Shown here: positions 1 through 8,066 of the stretch, in pieces
Layout of the letters: the number at the start of each line of letters is the position of its first letter
How positions within the stretch are numbered: the stretch's first letter is position 1
Source of the DNA: Thermomonas sp.
GTDB taxonomy: Bacteria; Pseudomonadota; Gammaproteobacteria; Xanthomonadales; Xanthomonadaceae
Direction of reading: 5' to 3'
Assembly: GCA_020692565.1 (NCBI GenBank)
Contig: JAIMKJ010000028.1
Coordinates: forward strand, 15,807 to 50,547
Length of the DNA stretch: 34,741 bases
Position numbers and translations under genes: made by a program
Notes under the pieces: model-generated
The model's input: only the letters and a program-made list of their open reading frames with translations
What the model was told of the DNA's origin: nothing
The model's database searches: none

Positions 1-1
1 G

Positions 2-265
2 TTCCTCGACGACCATCGCATCCCCGCCGAAAGCAGCGGCCGCCGCCTGCGCCTGGACCGCGAACGCGCGCTCGACTGCCCGGTGTGGCTGTTCTCCGCC
101 GAAGACCTGAGTTTCGACCTCACCGTGCTGCCGCACGACGCGCTGCGCCAGGCGCCGCTGTCGAACATCGACGAGAAGCCGATGCGGCGGGCGTCGGCGG
201 TGCAACTGCAGGCATTGCTGTTGGAAGAAGATGTGATGGGGTATGAAAGCGATCCCTCGCGCTAA
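2..265 (+). CDS. C-terminal part of an unidentified protein (5' truncated)
   Basis: The frame is open from the first bases of the window and stops with TAA at 263-265, so only the last 87 residues are present. The visible part is soluble-looking, mixed acidic and basic, with no membrane segment or signal. Its most distinctive stretch is LSNIDEKPMRRASAVQLQAL near the end. I do not recognise a family from this fragment, and the domain that would identify it lies upstream of the window. An internal GTG at 83 could start a 60-residue ORF, but the reading frame and its GC-rich third positions continue upstream, so a truncated longer gene is more likely. The next gene begins 30 bases downstream on the same strand. 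Confidence 0.6.
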   Translation, partial: FLDDHRIPAESSGRRLRLDRERALDCPVWLFSAEDLSFDLTVLPHDALRQAPLSNIDEKPMRRASAVQLQALLLEEDVMGYESDPSR

Positions 266-295
266 GATCGCCGCAGCCGAAGACGATCCCACCGC

Positions 296-913
296 ATGCG
301 CCATCAAGGACGAATCCACCACTGGAACGACGACAAAGGCTTCGGCTTCGTCACCCCGAACGGCGGCGGCGACAAGGCGTTCGTGCATATCAAGGCGTTC
401 GCGAGAGCGACGCGGCGCCCGGTCGAAGGCGATCCCATCAGCTACACCGTCGCCCGCGACAGGCAGGGACGGCTTCAGGCGAACGCGGTCCGCTTCGTCG
501 GCGAAAAGAAACCTGCGGATGATCGCGCGACGCCCGGCGGGTTCGGGCCGGTGTTCGCGCTGCTCTTCGTCGCTGCGCTCGTGGGTGCGGCGCTGCTCGG
601 GCATCTGACGACGACCGTACTCGCGGCCTACGCGCTCGTGAGCGGCGTCGCGTTCATCGCCTACGGCCTCGACAAATCGGCGGCGAATGCCGGGCGGCAG
701 CGCACACCCGAAACGACGCTGCATTTTCTCGGGCTGATCGGTGGTTGGCCGGGCGCTTTGCTCGCGCAGCGCGTGTTCCGCCACAAGTCGCGCAAGCTCG
801 CGTTCCAGCGCACCTTCCGGGTCACGGTCGTGGCGAATGTCGTGGTGCTGATGTTGCTCGCCAGCGACACGGGCCATGCATGGCTGCGCGAGATGTTGAC
901 GATTTATTCGTAG
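296..913 (+). CDS. Cold-shock-domain / DUF1294 membrane protein
   Basis: The 205-residue protein joins two modules. Residues 1-70 form a cold-shock (OB-fold) domain with the RNA-binding motifs KGFGFV (residues 14-19) and KAFVHI (27-32). After a short linker, residues 83-190 hold three or four hydrophobic segments with the DUF1294 signature: YGLDKSAA (123-130), then R.PE..LH.L.L.GGWPGAL and FRHKSRK (161-167). The family therefore pairs a nucleic-acid-binding domain with a small inner-membrane domain whose function is unknown. ATG 296 is chosen because the cold-shock fold begins right after it; no clear Shine-Dalgarno sequence precedes it. A TAAGAT hexamer at 263-268 could be a -10 element. The gene is convergent with pip, and a long inverted repeat fills the gap between them. 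Confidence 0.85.
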   Translation: MRHQGRIHHWNDDKGFGFVTPNGGGDKAFVHIKAFARATRRPVEGDPISYTVARDRQGRLQANAVRFVGEKKPADDRATPGGFGPVFALLFVAALVGAALLGHLTTTVLAAYALVSGVAFIAYGLDKSAANAGRQRTPETTLHFLGLIGGWPGALLAQRVFRHKSRKLAFQRTFRVTVVANVVVLMLLASDTGHAWLREMLTIYS

Positions 914-1062
914 GGTGTGGTGAGCGCAGCGAACCCCACCATCGACGAAGCACCGACGCTTGAGGCGCAACAAGTCATCCGAACAGGCTTACGACGACGC
1001 CGGAGTCTTTCGCGGGCTGAAACACCCGATAGGTGGGGTTCGCTGCGCTCACCGCCACCCTA
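911..1062. repeat. Inverted pair of dispersed repeats between convergent genes
   Basis: Positions 919-940 (GTGAGCGCAGCGAACCCCACC and one flanking base) recur as the reverse complement at 1032-1053, and both arms are bordered by TAGGGTG/CCACCCTA-like ends. The arms can pair over about 22 bp, with roughly 90 bases between them. The pair begins at the stop codon of the DUF1294 gene and ends just before the stop of pip, so it fills the convergent gap. It could act as a bidirectional terminator or an mRNA 3'-end stabiliser. There is no T-run typical of an intrinsic terminator. Sequences of this type are dispersed repeats in related genomes; that is recalled, not searched. Confidence 0.75.
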
Positions 1063-1078
1063 CGCATCGGATTGCGAT

Positions 1079-2023
1079 TTACCCGGCGAATTTGTCCGTC
1101 GCCCGCACCAGCGCGTCGACGTTCTCGGGCTCGAACGCGGAATGGCCGGACGCGGGAGTGATATGCAACTCCGACTTGGGCCACGCCTTGCGCAGGTCCC
1201 AGGCGTTCTGGATCGGGCAGACCACGTCGTAGCGGCCGTGGACGATCACGCCGGGAATGTCGGCGATCCTGTGGGCGTCGCGCAGCAACTGGTCTTCCAC
1301 TTCGAAGAAGCCGCCGTTGACGAAATAGTGGTTCTCGATGCGCGCGAACGCGAGCGCGAACGCGGCGTCCTCGTGGCCGGCGACGAAATCCTCGTCGACG
1401 TGCAGGAAGCTGGTCGCGCCTTCCCACACGCTCCATGCGCGCGCGGCGGACAGGCGGGTGGCTTCGTCGTCGCTGGTGAGGCGGCGGTGGAAGGCCGAGA
1501 TCAGGTCGTGGCGTTCGACCGGCGGAATCGCGGCGAGGTAGTGTTCCCACGCGTCCGGGAACAGCCGCGAGGCGCCTTCCTGATAGAACCACTCCAGTTC
1601 CCAGCGGCGCAGCATGAAGATGCCGCGCAGCACCAGTTCGGTCACGCGCTGCGGATGGGTTTCGGCGTAGGCCAGCGCGAGCGTCGAGCCCCACGAGCCG
1701 CCGAAGACCTGCCAGCGTTCGATGCCGAGCGTCTCGCGCAGGGTCTCGATGTCGGCGACCAGCGTCCAGGTGGTGTTGTCGACCAGATCCGCGTGCGGCG
1801 TCGAGCGCCCGCTGCCGCGCTGGTCGAACAGGACGATGCGGTATTTCGCCGGGTCGTGGAAACGACGCATCTTCGGGCTGCAACCGGCGCCAGGGCCGCC
1901 GTGCAGCACCACCACCGGCTTGCCGTCGGGATTGCCGCACTGTTCGTAATACAGCGTGTGGCGGTCGTCGACCTGGAGCGTACCGCTGTCGAAGGGTTGG
2001 ATGTCGGGATAGAGCGTGCGCAT
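1079..2023 (-). CDS. pip: Proline iminopeptidase
   Basis: This alpha/beta-hydrolase (peptidase family S33) releases N-terminal proline from peptides in the cytoplasm. The 314-residue product has the oxyanion motif HGGPG (residues 41-45) and the nucleophile elbow GGSWGS with Ser110. Asp266 lies in HGRYD and His294 in ASGHS. These numbers match the catalytic triad known for the Xanthomonas campestris enzyme, which is about the same length, so the call is strong. ATG at 2023 is chosen because the protein then begins MRTLYPDIQPF as in the family; an in-frame ATG 57 bases upstream would add a non-conserved leader. The gene is followed on its 3' side by the inverted repeat shared with the converging DUF1294 gene. 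prmC lies upstream on the same strand, 91 bases away. Confidence 0.95.
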   Translation of the reverse strand: MRTLYPDIQPFDSGTLQVDDRHTLYYEQCGNPDGKPVVVLHGGPGAGCSPKMRRFHDPAKYRIVLFDQRGSGRSTPHADLVDNTTWTLVADIETLRETLGIERWQVFGGSWGSTLALAYAETHPQRVTELVLRGIFMLRRWELEWFYQEGASRLFPDAWEHYLAAIPPVERHDLISAFHRRLTSDDEATRLSAARAWSVWEGATSFLHVDEDFVAGHEDAAFALAFARIENHYFVNGGFFEVEDQLLRDAHRIADIPGVIVHGRYDVVCPIQNAWDLRKAWPKSELHITPASGHSAFEPENVDALVRATDKFAG

Positions 2024-2114
2024 GGCGTGGCCTGATGGGTTCGGATCCGATGAGGAATCCGTTGGGAATCGGGATGGCATTCGGGGGAATGCGGCGGGGC
2101 GCGAACGGGCAAGT

Positions 2115-2966
2115 CTAGCGCAGGGTTCCGTGCGGCCAACGGCCTGAAGTCACGCGCTCGCGATGTTCCAGATCGCGATGGGTCACGACGGTCTCGAATC
2201 CGGCGGCCTCGAGCAGCCCGCGCACCGGTGCGCCCTGCTCCCAGCCGTGTTCGAGCAGCAGCCAGCCGCCCGGGTGCAGATGTGCCGGCGCGTCGCGGAC
2301 GATGATGCCGATGGCGTCCAGCCCGTCCGGCCCGGACGACAGCGCCCGCGCCGGCTCGAAACGCAGATCGCCTTCGCGCAGATGCGGGTCGGCATCGCCG
2401 ATGTAGGGGGGATTGCTCGCGATCAGGTCGAATCGTTCGCCGGCCAGCGGCGCCAGCCAGTCGCCCTGGCGGAATTCGATGTTGCCCAGGCGCAGCGCGC
2501 GCGCGTTGGCGCGGGCGATCTCCAGCGCGCCCTCGCTCACGTCCACCGCGACCACCTGCGCCTGCCTGCGCTCGTGCGCCAGCGCCAGCGCGATCGCGCC
2601 GCTGCCGGTGCCCAGATCGGCCATCCGCAGCGCGGCCTCGGGCGGCGCGCGGTCCAAGGCCAGTTCGACCAGCATCTCGGTTTCGGGACGCGGGATGAGG
2701 GTCTGCGGCGAGACCATCAGGTCGAAGGCCCAGAAGCCGCGGCGGCCGGTCAGATACGCCACCGGTTCGCCTTCGATGCGACGCGCGAGCAGCGCCTCGA
2801 AACGCTGCAGCGCGGCGGCGTCGATGGGTTCGTCGCCATGGGCGAACAGCCAGGCCGGCGGGCGCTCCAGCGCATGCGCCAGCAGCGCGCGGGCGTCGGC
2901 GCCATCGATCCGTTCGCAGGCCTGGCGCAGCACTGCATCCAGAGGGGGGCGTCGACTCGTCATCAT
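2115..2966 (-). CDS. prmC: Peptide chain release factor N5-glutamine methyltransferase
   Basis: PrmC (HemK) methylates the glutamine of the GGQ motif in release factors RF1 and RF2, using S-adenosylmethionine. The 283-residue protein has an N-terminal helical domain with GEPVAYLTG (residues 67-74), then a Rossmann methyltransferase fold with the SAM loop [11 protein letters not shown] (117-127). The diagnostic NPPY motif is at 185-188. Length and motif spacing are normal for the family. Two ATG codons stand in tandem at 2966 and 2963. The first is used here because a TACGAT hexamer ends 7 bases upstream, which would place the transcript start at or near the first ATG. The gene runs leftward, ahead of pip, and diverges from the lipoprotein esterase at 3032. 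Confidence 0.95.
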   Translation of the reverse strand: MMTSRRPPLDAVLRQACERIDGADARALLAHALERPPAWLFAHGDEPIDAAALQRFEALLARRIEGEPVAYLTGRRGFWAFDLMVSPQTLIPRPETEMLVELALDRAPPEAALRMADLGTGSGAIALALAHERRQAQVVAVDVSEGALEIARANARALRLGNIEFRQGDWLAPLAGERFDLIASNPPYIGDADPHLREGDLRFEPARALSSGPDGLDAIGIIVRDAPAHLHPGGWLLLEHGWEQGAPVRGLLEAAGFETVVTHRDLEHRERVTSGRWPHGTLR

Positions 2967-2973
2967 CCCCGCT

Positions 2974-2979
2974 ATCGTA
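2974..2979 (-). promoter_or_regulatory. Possible -10 element of prmC, leaderless arrangement
   Basis: On the minus strand the hexamer TACGAT is followed by seven bases and then the first ATG of prmC at 2966. A transcript starting 6-8 bases after the hexamer would begin at the start codon itself. The same layout (TAnnnT, 6-7 bases, ATG) recurs before the EIIA gene, xerD and the RDD gene. No convincing -35 element is seen. Confidence 0.4.
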
Positions 2980-3031
2980 GCCGTTCGCGGCTGCGGCGCC
3001 CTTCCCGATCTCCGCCGAACAGGCCGCATCC

Positions 3032-3913
3032 ATGCCCCGAAACCGTGCTTTCCACACCTCGTCCATCGCGCTGCTCGCACTGATCGCGACGGGCTGCCAG
3101 AGCGTCGGTTTCGGCATCGCCAACGCCGGCGTGTCCGCGCCGGCAGCCAGCGTCGTCTACGACCCGCAGCGGAACCTCGCGCTCGACATCTATCCGCCTG
3201 CGGCGCCCGCGAACGGCCCCGCGCCGGTCGTGGTGTTCCTGTACGGCGGCAGTTGGCGGAACGGCGAGCGCGGGCAGTACCGGTTCGTCGGGCAGCGGCT
3301 GGCACAGTCGGGTGCGCTGGCGATCGTCGCCGATTACCGGACCTTCCCCCGGGCGGTGTTCCCGGGCTTCGTGGAAGACGCCGCCGCCGCGGTGGCCTGG
3401 GCGCGGGCGCATGCGGCCGAGCACGGCGGCGACCCGCAGCGGCTCTACGTGGCCGGGCATTCCGCGGGCGCGCAGATCGCTGCACTGGTCGGCGTGGACG
3501 CCCGCTATCTCTCGCCGCACGGGATGAAACCGCGCGACCTGGCCGGGGTGATCGGACTTTCCGGGCCATACGACTTCGAGATCGACGGCTACGAAGACGT
3601 CTTCGGACCCGAGGCGCAGTGGCCGCAGGCCCAGCCGATCAACTTCGTCGATGGCGACGAGCCGCCGTTCCTGCTGGCGCACGGCACCGGCGACCGGGTG
3701 GTGGAAGCCAAGGACAGCCAGGAGATGGCCGACAAACTCCGCAGCGTCGGCGTGCGCGCCGAGCTGCTGTGGCTGCCGGACGCCGGGCATATCGCCCCGC
3801 TGGCGGCGATGTACCGCCCGGATCGTCATCCGGCGCTACTGGAGGCGATTCAAACGTTCGTGAACGGCCAATCCGTACGCAACCCGCCTGCGGCGGCCTC
3901 CCCGGCGCGCTGA
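3032..3913 (+). CDS. Lipoprotein alpha/beta-hydrolase (carboxylesterase type)
   Basis: This 293-residue protein begins with a basic, then hydrophobic leader ending in ALIATGC, so Cys22 is a likely lipidation site and the enzyme is probably anchored in the envelope. The remainder is an alpha/beta-hydrolase of the esterase/lipase type. A strand leads into the oxyanion loop YGGSWRNG (71-78), the nucleophile elbow is AGHSAGAQ with Ser144, and an acid residue lies in HGTGDRVV and a histidine in DAGHIAPL near the C-terminus. The organisation resembles BD-FAE/kynurenine-formamidase-like esterases, but the substrate cannot be deduced. It is transcribed away from prmC and is followed by a palindromic repeat pair before the ahpC promoter. 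No operon partner is evident. Confidence 0.85.
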   Translation: MPRNRAFHTSSIALLALIATGCQSVGFGIANAGVSAPAASVVYDPQRNLALDIYPPAAPANGPAPVVVFLYGGSWRNGERGQYRFVGQRLAQSGALAIVADYRTFPRAVFPGFVEDAAAAVAWARAHAAEHGGDPQRLYVAGHSAGAQIAALVGVDARYLSPHGMKPRDLAGVIGLSGPYDFEIDGYEDVFGPEAQWPQAQPINFVDGDEPPFLLAHGTGDRVVEAKDSQEMADKLRSVGVRAELLWLPDAGHIAPLAAMYRPDRHPALLEAIQTFVNGQSVRNPPAAASPAR

Positions 3914-3956
3914 TCCCGGCCACGGGTATGAGACAGCCCGGCCCGGCGATTCATGC

Positions 3957-4030
3957 GCAGGAGGGCATTCAGGCCCGATCCCGAGCCCCAGGGATTTTCC
4001 GCGGCCTCATCGGGCCTGAAGGCTCCTACA
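3957..4030. repeat. Paired palindromic repeat (GTAGGAGC/TTCAGGCC type)
   Basis: Positions 3968-3979 (TTCAGGCCCGAT) and 4009-4020 (ATCGGGCCTGAA) are perfect inverted copies separated by 29 bases. Each is flanked by a version of GCAGGAGG or, in reverse, GGCTCCTACA (4021-4030). Read on the minus strand, the right unit begins TAGGAGCCTTCAGGCCCGAT. This matches the layout of the palindromic element also found inside valS near the end of the window. It lies downstream of the esterase and upstream of the OxyR box, so it may serve as a 3' end or insulating structure. Confidence 0.65.
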
Positions 4031-4071
4031 AGCCTCACCAAGGTCTTCGTGGGGATCGGGCCAGCCTAGTG

Positions 4072-4108
4072 ATAGTTTTTAACTATCAACCAGATTTATT
4101 CAATTCAT
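4072..4108 (+). promoter_or_regulatory. OxyR-type operator upstream of ahpC
   Basis: The sequence ATAGTTTTTAACTAT at 4072-4086 matches the known OxyR half-site pattern ATAGntnnnanCTAT at every fixed position. After the expected 7-base spacer, 4094-4108 is a weaker second copy with 6 of the 10 fixed bases retained. The site stops where the -35 hexamer of the predicted ahpC promoter begins, as expected for activation by a tetrameric OxyR. An oxyR gene with both regulatory cysteines lies 2.9 kb downstream. The surrounding DNA is strikingly AT-rich for this genome. Confidence 0.8.
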
Positions 4109-4137
4109 TGGATTGATTGATAGCGTGCGTCTAATAT
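4108..4137 (+). promoter_or_regulatory. Predicted ahpC promoter
   Basis: TTGGAT at 4108-4113 and TAATAT at 4132-4137 are separated by 18 bases and fit a sigma-70-type promoter. The -35 hexamer abuts the OxyR operator. A start near 4144 would give a leader of about 75 bases before ahpC. These are matches by eye and the exact start is not known. Confidence 0.6.
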
Positions 4138-4217
4138 TCGCCTCGTTGCGATCAATTCCCCCTTTCGATCGTCGCTTCCCACCCCATCTTTGATCTTCCC
4201 TCACACAAGGAAACACG

Positions 4218-4781
4218 ATGTCGCTGATCAATACCCAGGTCAAACCGTTCAAGACCACCGCGTTCCACGCCGGCGAGTTCGTCCAGGTCTCGGACGAGTC
4301 GCTGAAGGGCAAGTGGTCGGTCCTGATCTTCATGCCGGCCGCGTTCACCTTCAACTGCCCGACCGAAGTCGAGGACGCCGCCGACAATTACGCCGAGTTC
4401 CAGAAGGCCGGCGCCGAGGTCTACATCGTCACCACCGACACGCATTTCTCGCACAAGGTGTGGCACGAAACCTCCCCCGCGGTCGGCAAGGCCCAGTTCC
4501 CGCTGGTCGGCGATCCGACCCACCAGCTGACGCGCGCGTTCGGCGTGCATATCGATGAAGAAGGCCTGGCGCTGCGCGGCACCTTCATCATCAACCCGGA
4601 CGGCGTGATCAAGACCCTCGAAATCCACGACAACGCGATCGCCCGCGATGTCTCCGAGACGCTGCGCAAGCTCAAGGCCGCCCAGTTCGTCGCCGCCAAC
4701 CCGGGCCAGGTCTGCCCGGCCAAGTGGAAGGAAGGCGCGCAGACCCTGAAGCCGTCGCTGGATCTCGTCGGCAAGATCTGA
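4218..4781 (+). CDS. ahpC: Alkyl hydroperoxide reductase subunit C (typical 2-Cys peroxiredoxin)
   Basis: AhpC reduces hydrogen peroxide, organic hydroperoxides and peroxynitrite in the cytoplasm and is recycled by AhpF. The 187-residue protein has the peroxidatic Cys47 in FTFNCPTE and the resolving Cys166 in GQVCPAKW, at the usual positions and length for the bacterial AhpC subgroup. ATG 4218 is preceded by AAGGAA about eight bases upstream. The gene carries an OxyR-type operator and a good promoter upstream. Two inverted repeats separate it from ahpF, so its message may end or be processed before ahpF. That would fit the larger amount of AhpC than AhpF usually needed in the cell (inference). 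Confidence 0.97.
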   Translation: MSLINTQVKPFKTTAFHAGEFVQVSDESLKGKWSVLIFMPAAFTFNCPTEVEDAADNYAEFQKAGAEVYIVTTDTHFSHKVWHETSPAVGKAQFPLVGDPTHQLTRAFGVHIDEEGLALRGTFIINPDGVIKTLEIHDNAIARDVSETLRKLKAAQFVAANPGQVCPAKWKEGAQTLKPSLDLVGKI

Positions 4782-4931
4782 CCCGCAGCTCCACGCAAGA
4801 AGACCACCCGCAAGACAAGGCCGCGTGCGGATCGTGCAGTCCGCCCGCGGTTGTGGCACCGCTCCCGGCTCGACCCTGGCTTCACCCCCGCAATACTTCC
4901 GTAGCAACCTCCGCGACAACCTCCGTGTCAT

Positions 4932-4960
4932 CCCCGGCGAAGCGAAACGCTTCGCCGGGG
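4932..4960. repeat. Perfect 13-bp stem-loop downstream of ahpC
   Basis: CCCCGGCGAAGCG (4932-4944) pairs perfectly with CGCTTCGCCGGGG (4948-4960) across an AAA loop. It is preceded by GTCAT, as in the palindrome at 7991-8020, which suggests a dispersed repeat. There is no T-tract, so factor-independent termination is uncertain. mRNA 3'-end protection of ahpC is equally possible. The whole gap 4782-5123 holds no gene that I can support. Confidence 0.7.
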
Positions 4961-4987
4961 GCTTCGGGCCACCGTCTCCGCGCCCGC

Positions 4988-5078
4988 GCTCCGTTTGCAG
5001 CAGCGGCTTGAACCGCGTCTCTCCGCCGGCCTCTCCCCGGCCCGTGTCCGCCGCCCAGGCCGCTGCTGCAAACGCAGC
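4988..5078. repeat. Long inverted repeat just upstream of ahpF
   Basis: CGTTTGCAGCAGCGGC (4992-5007) and its exact reverse complement (5059-5074) are separated by 51 bases. Beyond one mismatch, three further pairs extend the stem to 4988-5007 / 5059-5078. A pyrimidine-rich run (5079-5110) follows immediately. In RNA this would be a large hairpin between ahpC and ahpF, suited to partial termination or processing. I see no protein-coding content here. Confidence 0.65.
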
Positions 5079-5123
5079 CTTTCTTGTCTTCTCCCCCTTC
5101 TCCCACTCTTCATGGAGCCGCTC

Positions 5124-6764
5124 GTGCTCGATTCCGATCTCAAAACCCAACTGCAGGCTTATCTGCAGAAGCTGACCCGCCCGGTGGTGATCACCGCCGC
5201 GCTGGACGACGGCGAAACATCGCAGGAACTGCGCGCGCTGCTGATCGAGCTGACCCGGCTCTCGACCCTGGTCACGCTGCGCGAAGCGCGCGAGCCCGTC
5301 GATCGCGTGCCGTCGTTCGCGCTCGGCACGCCCGGCGAAGACATTTCGCTGCGTTTCGCCGGCATTCCGATGGGCCACGAATTCACCTCGCTGGTGCTGG
5401 CGCTGCTGCAGGTCGGCGGCCATCCGTCGAAGCTGGCGCAGGACGTGATCGAACAGATCCGCGCGCTCGATGGCGCGGCTTCTGACGGCGTTCTCTCGTT
5501 CGAGACGTATTTTTCGCTGAGCTGCCAGAACTGTCCCGACGTGGTGCAGGCCTTCAATCTCATGGCCGTGCTCAATCCGCGGATCAAGCACGTCGCCATC
5601 GACGGCGCGCTGTTCCAGGAAGAAGTCGAAACGCGCCAGGTGATGTCGGTGCCGACGATCTTCCTCAACGGCGAAACCTTCGGCGCCGGGCGCATGAGCG
5701 TCGAGGAAATCCTCGCGAAACTCGACACCGGCGCGATCGCGCGCGATGCCGCCAAAATCTCGGCGAAGGACGCCTTCGACGTGCTGATCGTCGGCGGCGG
5801 CCCGGCCGGCGCGGCGGCGGCGATCTACGCCGCGCGCAAGGGCATCCGCACCGGCATCGCGGTCGAGCGTTTCGGCGGCCAGGTGATGGATACGATGGCG
5901 ATCGAGAACTTCGTGTCGGTGCCCGAAACCGACGGCCCGAAGCTGGCGGCGGCGATGGAGCGGCACGTGCGCGACTACGACGTGGACATCATGCCCCTGC
6001 AGCGCGCCGAACGGCTGATCCCGGCCGGCGCCGACGGTCTGGTCGAGGTGAAACTCGCCAGTGGCGCGTCGCTGAAGTCGAAGACCGTGATCCTCGCCAC
6101 CGGCGCGCGCTGGCGGCAGATGAACGTGCCCGGCGAGCAGGACTACCGCAACAAGGGTGTGGCCTATTGCCCGCACTGCGACGGCCCGCTGTTCAAGGGC
6201 AAGCGCGTGGCGGTGATCGGCGGCGGCAACTCGGGCGTGGAAGCGGCGATCGACCTCGCCGGCATCGTCGCCCACGTCACCCTGATCGAGTTCGACGCCA
6301 AACTGCGCGCCGATGAAGTGCTGCAGCGCAAACTGCGCAGCCTGGCGAACGTCGATGTCATCGTCTCGGCGCAGACCAGCGCGGTGCTGGGCGACGGCCA
6401 GAAAGTGACCGGGCTGACGTATCTCGACCGCACGACCCAGGCGACGCACACGCTCGATCTGGACGGCGTATTCGTGCAGATCGGCCTGTTGCCGAACACC
6501 GAATGGCTCAAAGGCACGGTGGAGCTGTCGGCGCGCGGCGAGATCGTGATCGACGAACGCGGCCAGACCTCGCTGCCGGGCGTGTTCGCGGCGGGCGATG
6601 CGACCACCGTGCCGTACAAGCAGATCGTGATCGCGATGAGCGAAGGCTCGAAAGCGGCGCTCGGCGCGTTCGACCATCTGATCCGCACCTCGGCGCCGGC
6701 CGCCGACGCGCCGACGGCGCCCAAGGCTGTCGCGCCCGCCCCCGCCGAGGTGGAAACGGTGTGA
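5124..6764 (+). CDS. ahpF: Alkyl hydroperoxide reductase subunit F (NADH:AhpC disulfide reductase)
   Basis: AhpF is a flavoprotein that passes electrons from NADH to oxidised AhpC. The protein starts with two thioredoxin-like folds carrying CQNC (Cys134/Cys137). The thioredoxin-reductase-like part follows, with the FAD loop GGGPAGAAA (from residue 224), the redox centre CPHC (Cys349/Cys352) and the NADH loop [10 protein letters not shown]. The C-terminus has an Ala/Pro-rich tail, making it longer (546 residues) than the Escherichia coli protein. GTG 5124 is preferred because it gives the family N-terminus ([14 protein letters not shown]) and has GGAG six bases upstream. An ATG at 5112 is in frame but lacks a ribosome site, and the GGAG lies inside its own first codons. 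oxyR follows on the same strand. Confidence 0.95.
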   Translation: MLDSDLKTQLQAYLQKLTRPVVITAALDDGETSQELRALLIELTRLSTLVTLREAREPVDRVPSFALGTPGEDISLRFAGIPMGHEFTSLVLALLQVGGHPSKLAQDVIEQIRALDGAASDGVLSFETYFSLSCQNCPDVVQAFNLMAVLNPRIKHVAIDGALFQEEVETRQVMSVPTIFLNGETFGAGRMSVEEILAKLDTGAIARDAAKISAKDAFDVLIVGGGPAGAAAAIYAARKGIRTGIAVERFGGQVMDTMAIENFVSVPETDGPKLAAAMERHVRDYDVDIMPLQRAERLIPAGADGLVEVKLASGASLKSKTVILATGARWRQMNVPGEQDYRNKGVAYCPHCDGPLFKGKRVAVIGGGNSGVEAAIDLAGIVAHVTLIEFDAKLRADEVLQRKLRSLANVDVIVSAQTSAVLGDGQKVTGLTYLDRTTQATHTLDLDGVFVQIGLLPNTEWLKGTVELSARGEIVIDERGQTSLPGVFAAGDATTVPYKQIVIAMSEGSKAALGAFDHLIRTSAPAADAPTAPKAVAPAPAEVETV

Positions 6765-7011
6765 CCGGGCTGCGCGCGGGCGTCGCCAGACATCGCGCGC
6801 AGGTCCGGCAGGCGTCGGCCGGGACCGCCTGTCAGAAACGACAGGCCGTCCCGCACCGGAAACAACGCATCATGCCGGTGGCGGTCCGGCCCCGAATCGG
6901 GATCACGGGAAGCGTCGCGATTGCACCGCCCGCGTTCACGGCATTCAATGGCTGCGCCGAATACCGCGAACACTCCGCCGCGCCGCCGGCCGACACGAGG
7001 GTATCGCCGCC

Positions 7012-7968
7012 ATGAATCTGCGCGATCTGAAGTATCTGGTTTCGCTGGCCGACCACAAGCACTTCGGCCGCGCCGCCGCGGCCTGCTTCATCAGCCAGCC
7101 GACGCTGTCGACCCAGATCAAGAAGCTGGAGGACGAGCTGGGCGTCGCGCTGGTCGAACGCGCGCCGCGCCGGGTGATGCTGACGCCCGCCGGCCGCGAC
7201 GCCGCCGAACGCGCGCGGCGGATCGTCGCCGACGTCGAGGAAATGAAGGAAGCCGCGCGCCGCAGCCAGAACCCGGAAGCCGGCACGGTGCGGCTGGGCA
7301 TCTTCCCCACCCTGGGGCCGTATCTGCTGCCGCACGTGGTGCCGCGGATCCGCGAGCGCTTCCCGCAGTTGGAACTGCTGCTGATCGAAGAGAAGACCGA
7401 AGTGATCCTGCGCCAGCTGCGCGAAGGCCGGCTCGACGCCGGGGTGCTGGCGCTGCCGCTGCACGACGACCAGTTGCACCTCGAATTCCTGTTCGAGGAA
7501 CCGTTCATGCTGGCGGTGCCCGGCGCGCATCCGCTCGCGAACGCCAGGTCGCTGACGATGCAGGATCTCGCCCACGAGAGTCTGTTGCTGCTCGAGGACG
7601 GCCACTGCCTGCGCGATCAGGCGCTGGATGTCTGCCACATGGCGGGTGCGGGCGAGAAGAACGGCTTCCGCGCGACCTCGCTGGAAACGCTGCGCCAGAT
7701 GGTGGCCGCCAACGTCGGCATGACCCTGCTGCCGGTGCTGTCGGTGAAACCGCCGGTGTCGTCGTCGCCCGACGTGCATCTGGTGGCGTTCCGCGCGCCC
7801 GAACCCAACCGGCGCATCGCCATGGTCTGGCGCCGCAGTTCGGCGATGTCGGATTTCCTCGGCAAACTCTCGCTGGCGTTCCGCGAACTGCCGGCGGGCC
7901 TGCTGTCCACCGATACGTTTCCGGAGCGTATCGCGGCAGAGCGTCCTCGCGCGACAGCGGCCGATTGA
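7012..7968 (+). CDS. oxyR: Hydrogen-peroxide-sensing LysR-type regulator OxyR
   Basis: The 318-residue LysR-family protein has an N-terminal winged helix-turn-helix (MNLRDLKYLVSLADHKHFGR and onward, to about residue 65) and a C-terminal periplasmic-binding-protein-like sensor domain. Cys199 in DGHCLRDQ and Cys208 in LDVCHMAG fall at exactly the numbers of the two cysteines that form the regulatory disulfide in E. coli OxyR, so this is a peroxide sensor rather than a generic LysR protein. It lies 247 bases downstream of ahpF on the same strand, an arrangement known in Xanthomonas. Its likely target is the operator upstream of ahpC. No clear OxyR box is visible in 6765-7011, so it may be transcribed together with ahpF. 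Confidence 0.96.
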   Translation: MNLRDLKYLVSLADHKHFGRAAAACFISQPTLSTQIKKLEDELGVALVERAPRRVMLTPAGRDAAERARRIVADVEEMKEAARRSQNPEAGTVRLGIFPTLGPYLLPHVVPRIRERFPQLELLLIEEKTEVILRQLREGRLDAGVLALPLHDDQLHLEFLFEEPFMLAVPGAHPLANARSLTMQDLAHESLLLLEDGHCLRDQALDVCHMAGAGEKNGFRATSLETLRQMVAANVGMTLLPVLSVKPPVSSSPDVHLVAFRAPEPNRRIAMVWRRSSAMSDFLGKLSLAFRELPAGLLSTDTFPERIAAERPRATAAD

Positions 7969-7990
7969 AAGCGGTGGCTTGAACCGCGTG

Positions 7991-8020
7991 CCGTCATGCC
8001 CGCCTTCGCGGGGGCGACGG
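7991..8020. repeat. GTCAT...CCCGC palindrome between oxyR and rubrerythrin gene
   Basis: CCGTC (7991-7995) pairs with GACGG (8016-8020), and CCCGC (7999-8003) pairs with GCGGG (8008-8012) around a CTTC loop. The GTCAT.CCCG start resembles a widespread class of dispersed palindromes and the hairpin at 4932-4960. It may mark the 3' end of the oxyR message. Confidence 0.5.
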
Positions 8021-8066
8021 GCGAAAACGATAGAATCCCCGCAGCATCCGTCTGCAGGCCGACATC

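Noticed and set aside
917..2035. A 372-codon plus-strand frame opposite pip
   Set aside because: The opposite strand codes for pip with an intact catalytic triad. This frame also starts inside a dispersed repeat.
2967..3569. N-terminal extension of prmC to 484 codons
   Set aside because: The added part is antisense to the esterase gene and Arg/Pro-rich. PrmC has its normal length from ATG 2966.
4152..6677. An 841-codon frame on the minus strand opposite ahpC and ahpF
   Set aside because: It spans two well-supported genes and their hairpin-containing gap, and its translation is a His/Arg/Ala-rich shadow without domains.
5005..7989. Shared 14-base string GGCTTGAACCGCGT at 5005-5018 and 7976-7989
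   Set aside because: The match is short, the flanks differ, and no further copy was noticed, so chance or a minor remnant is likely.
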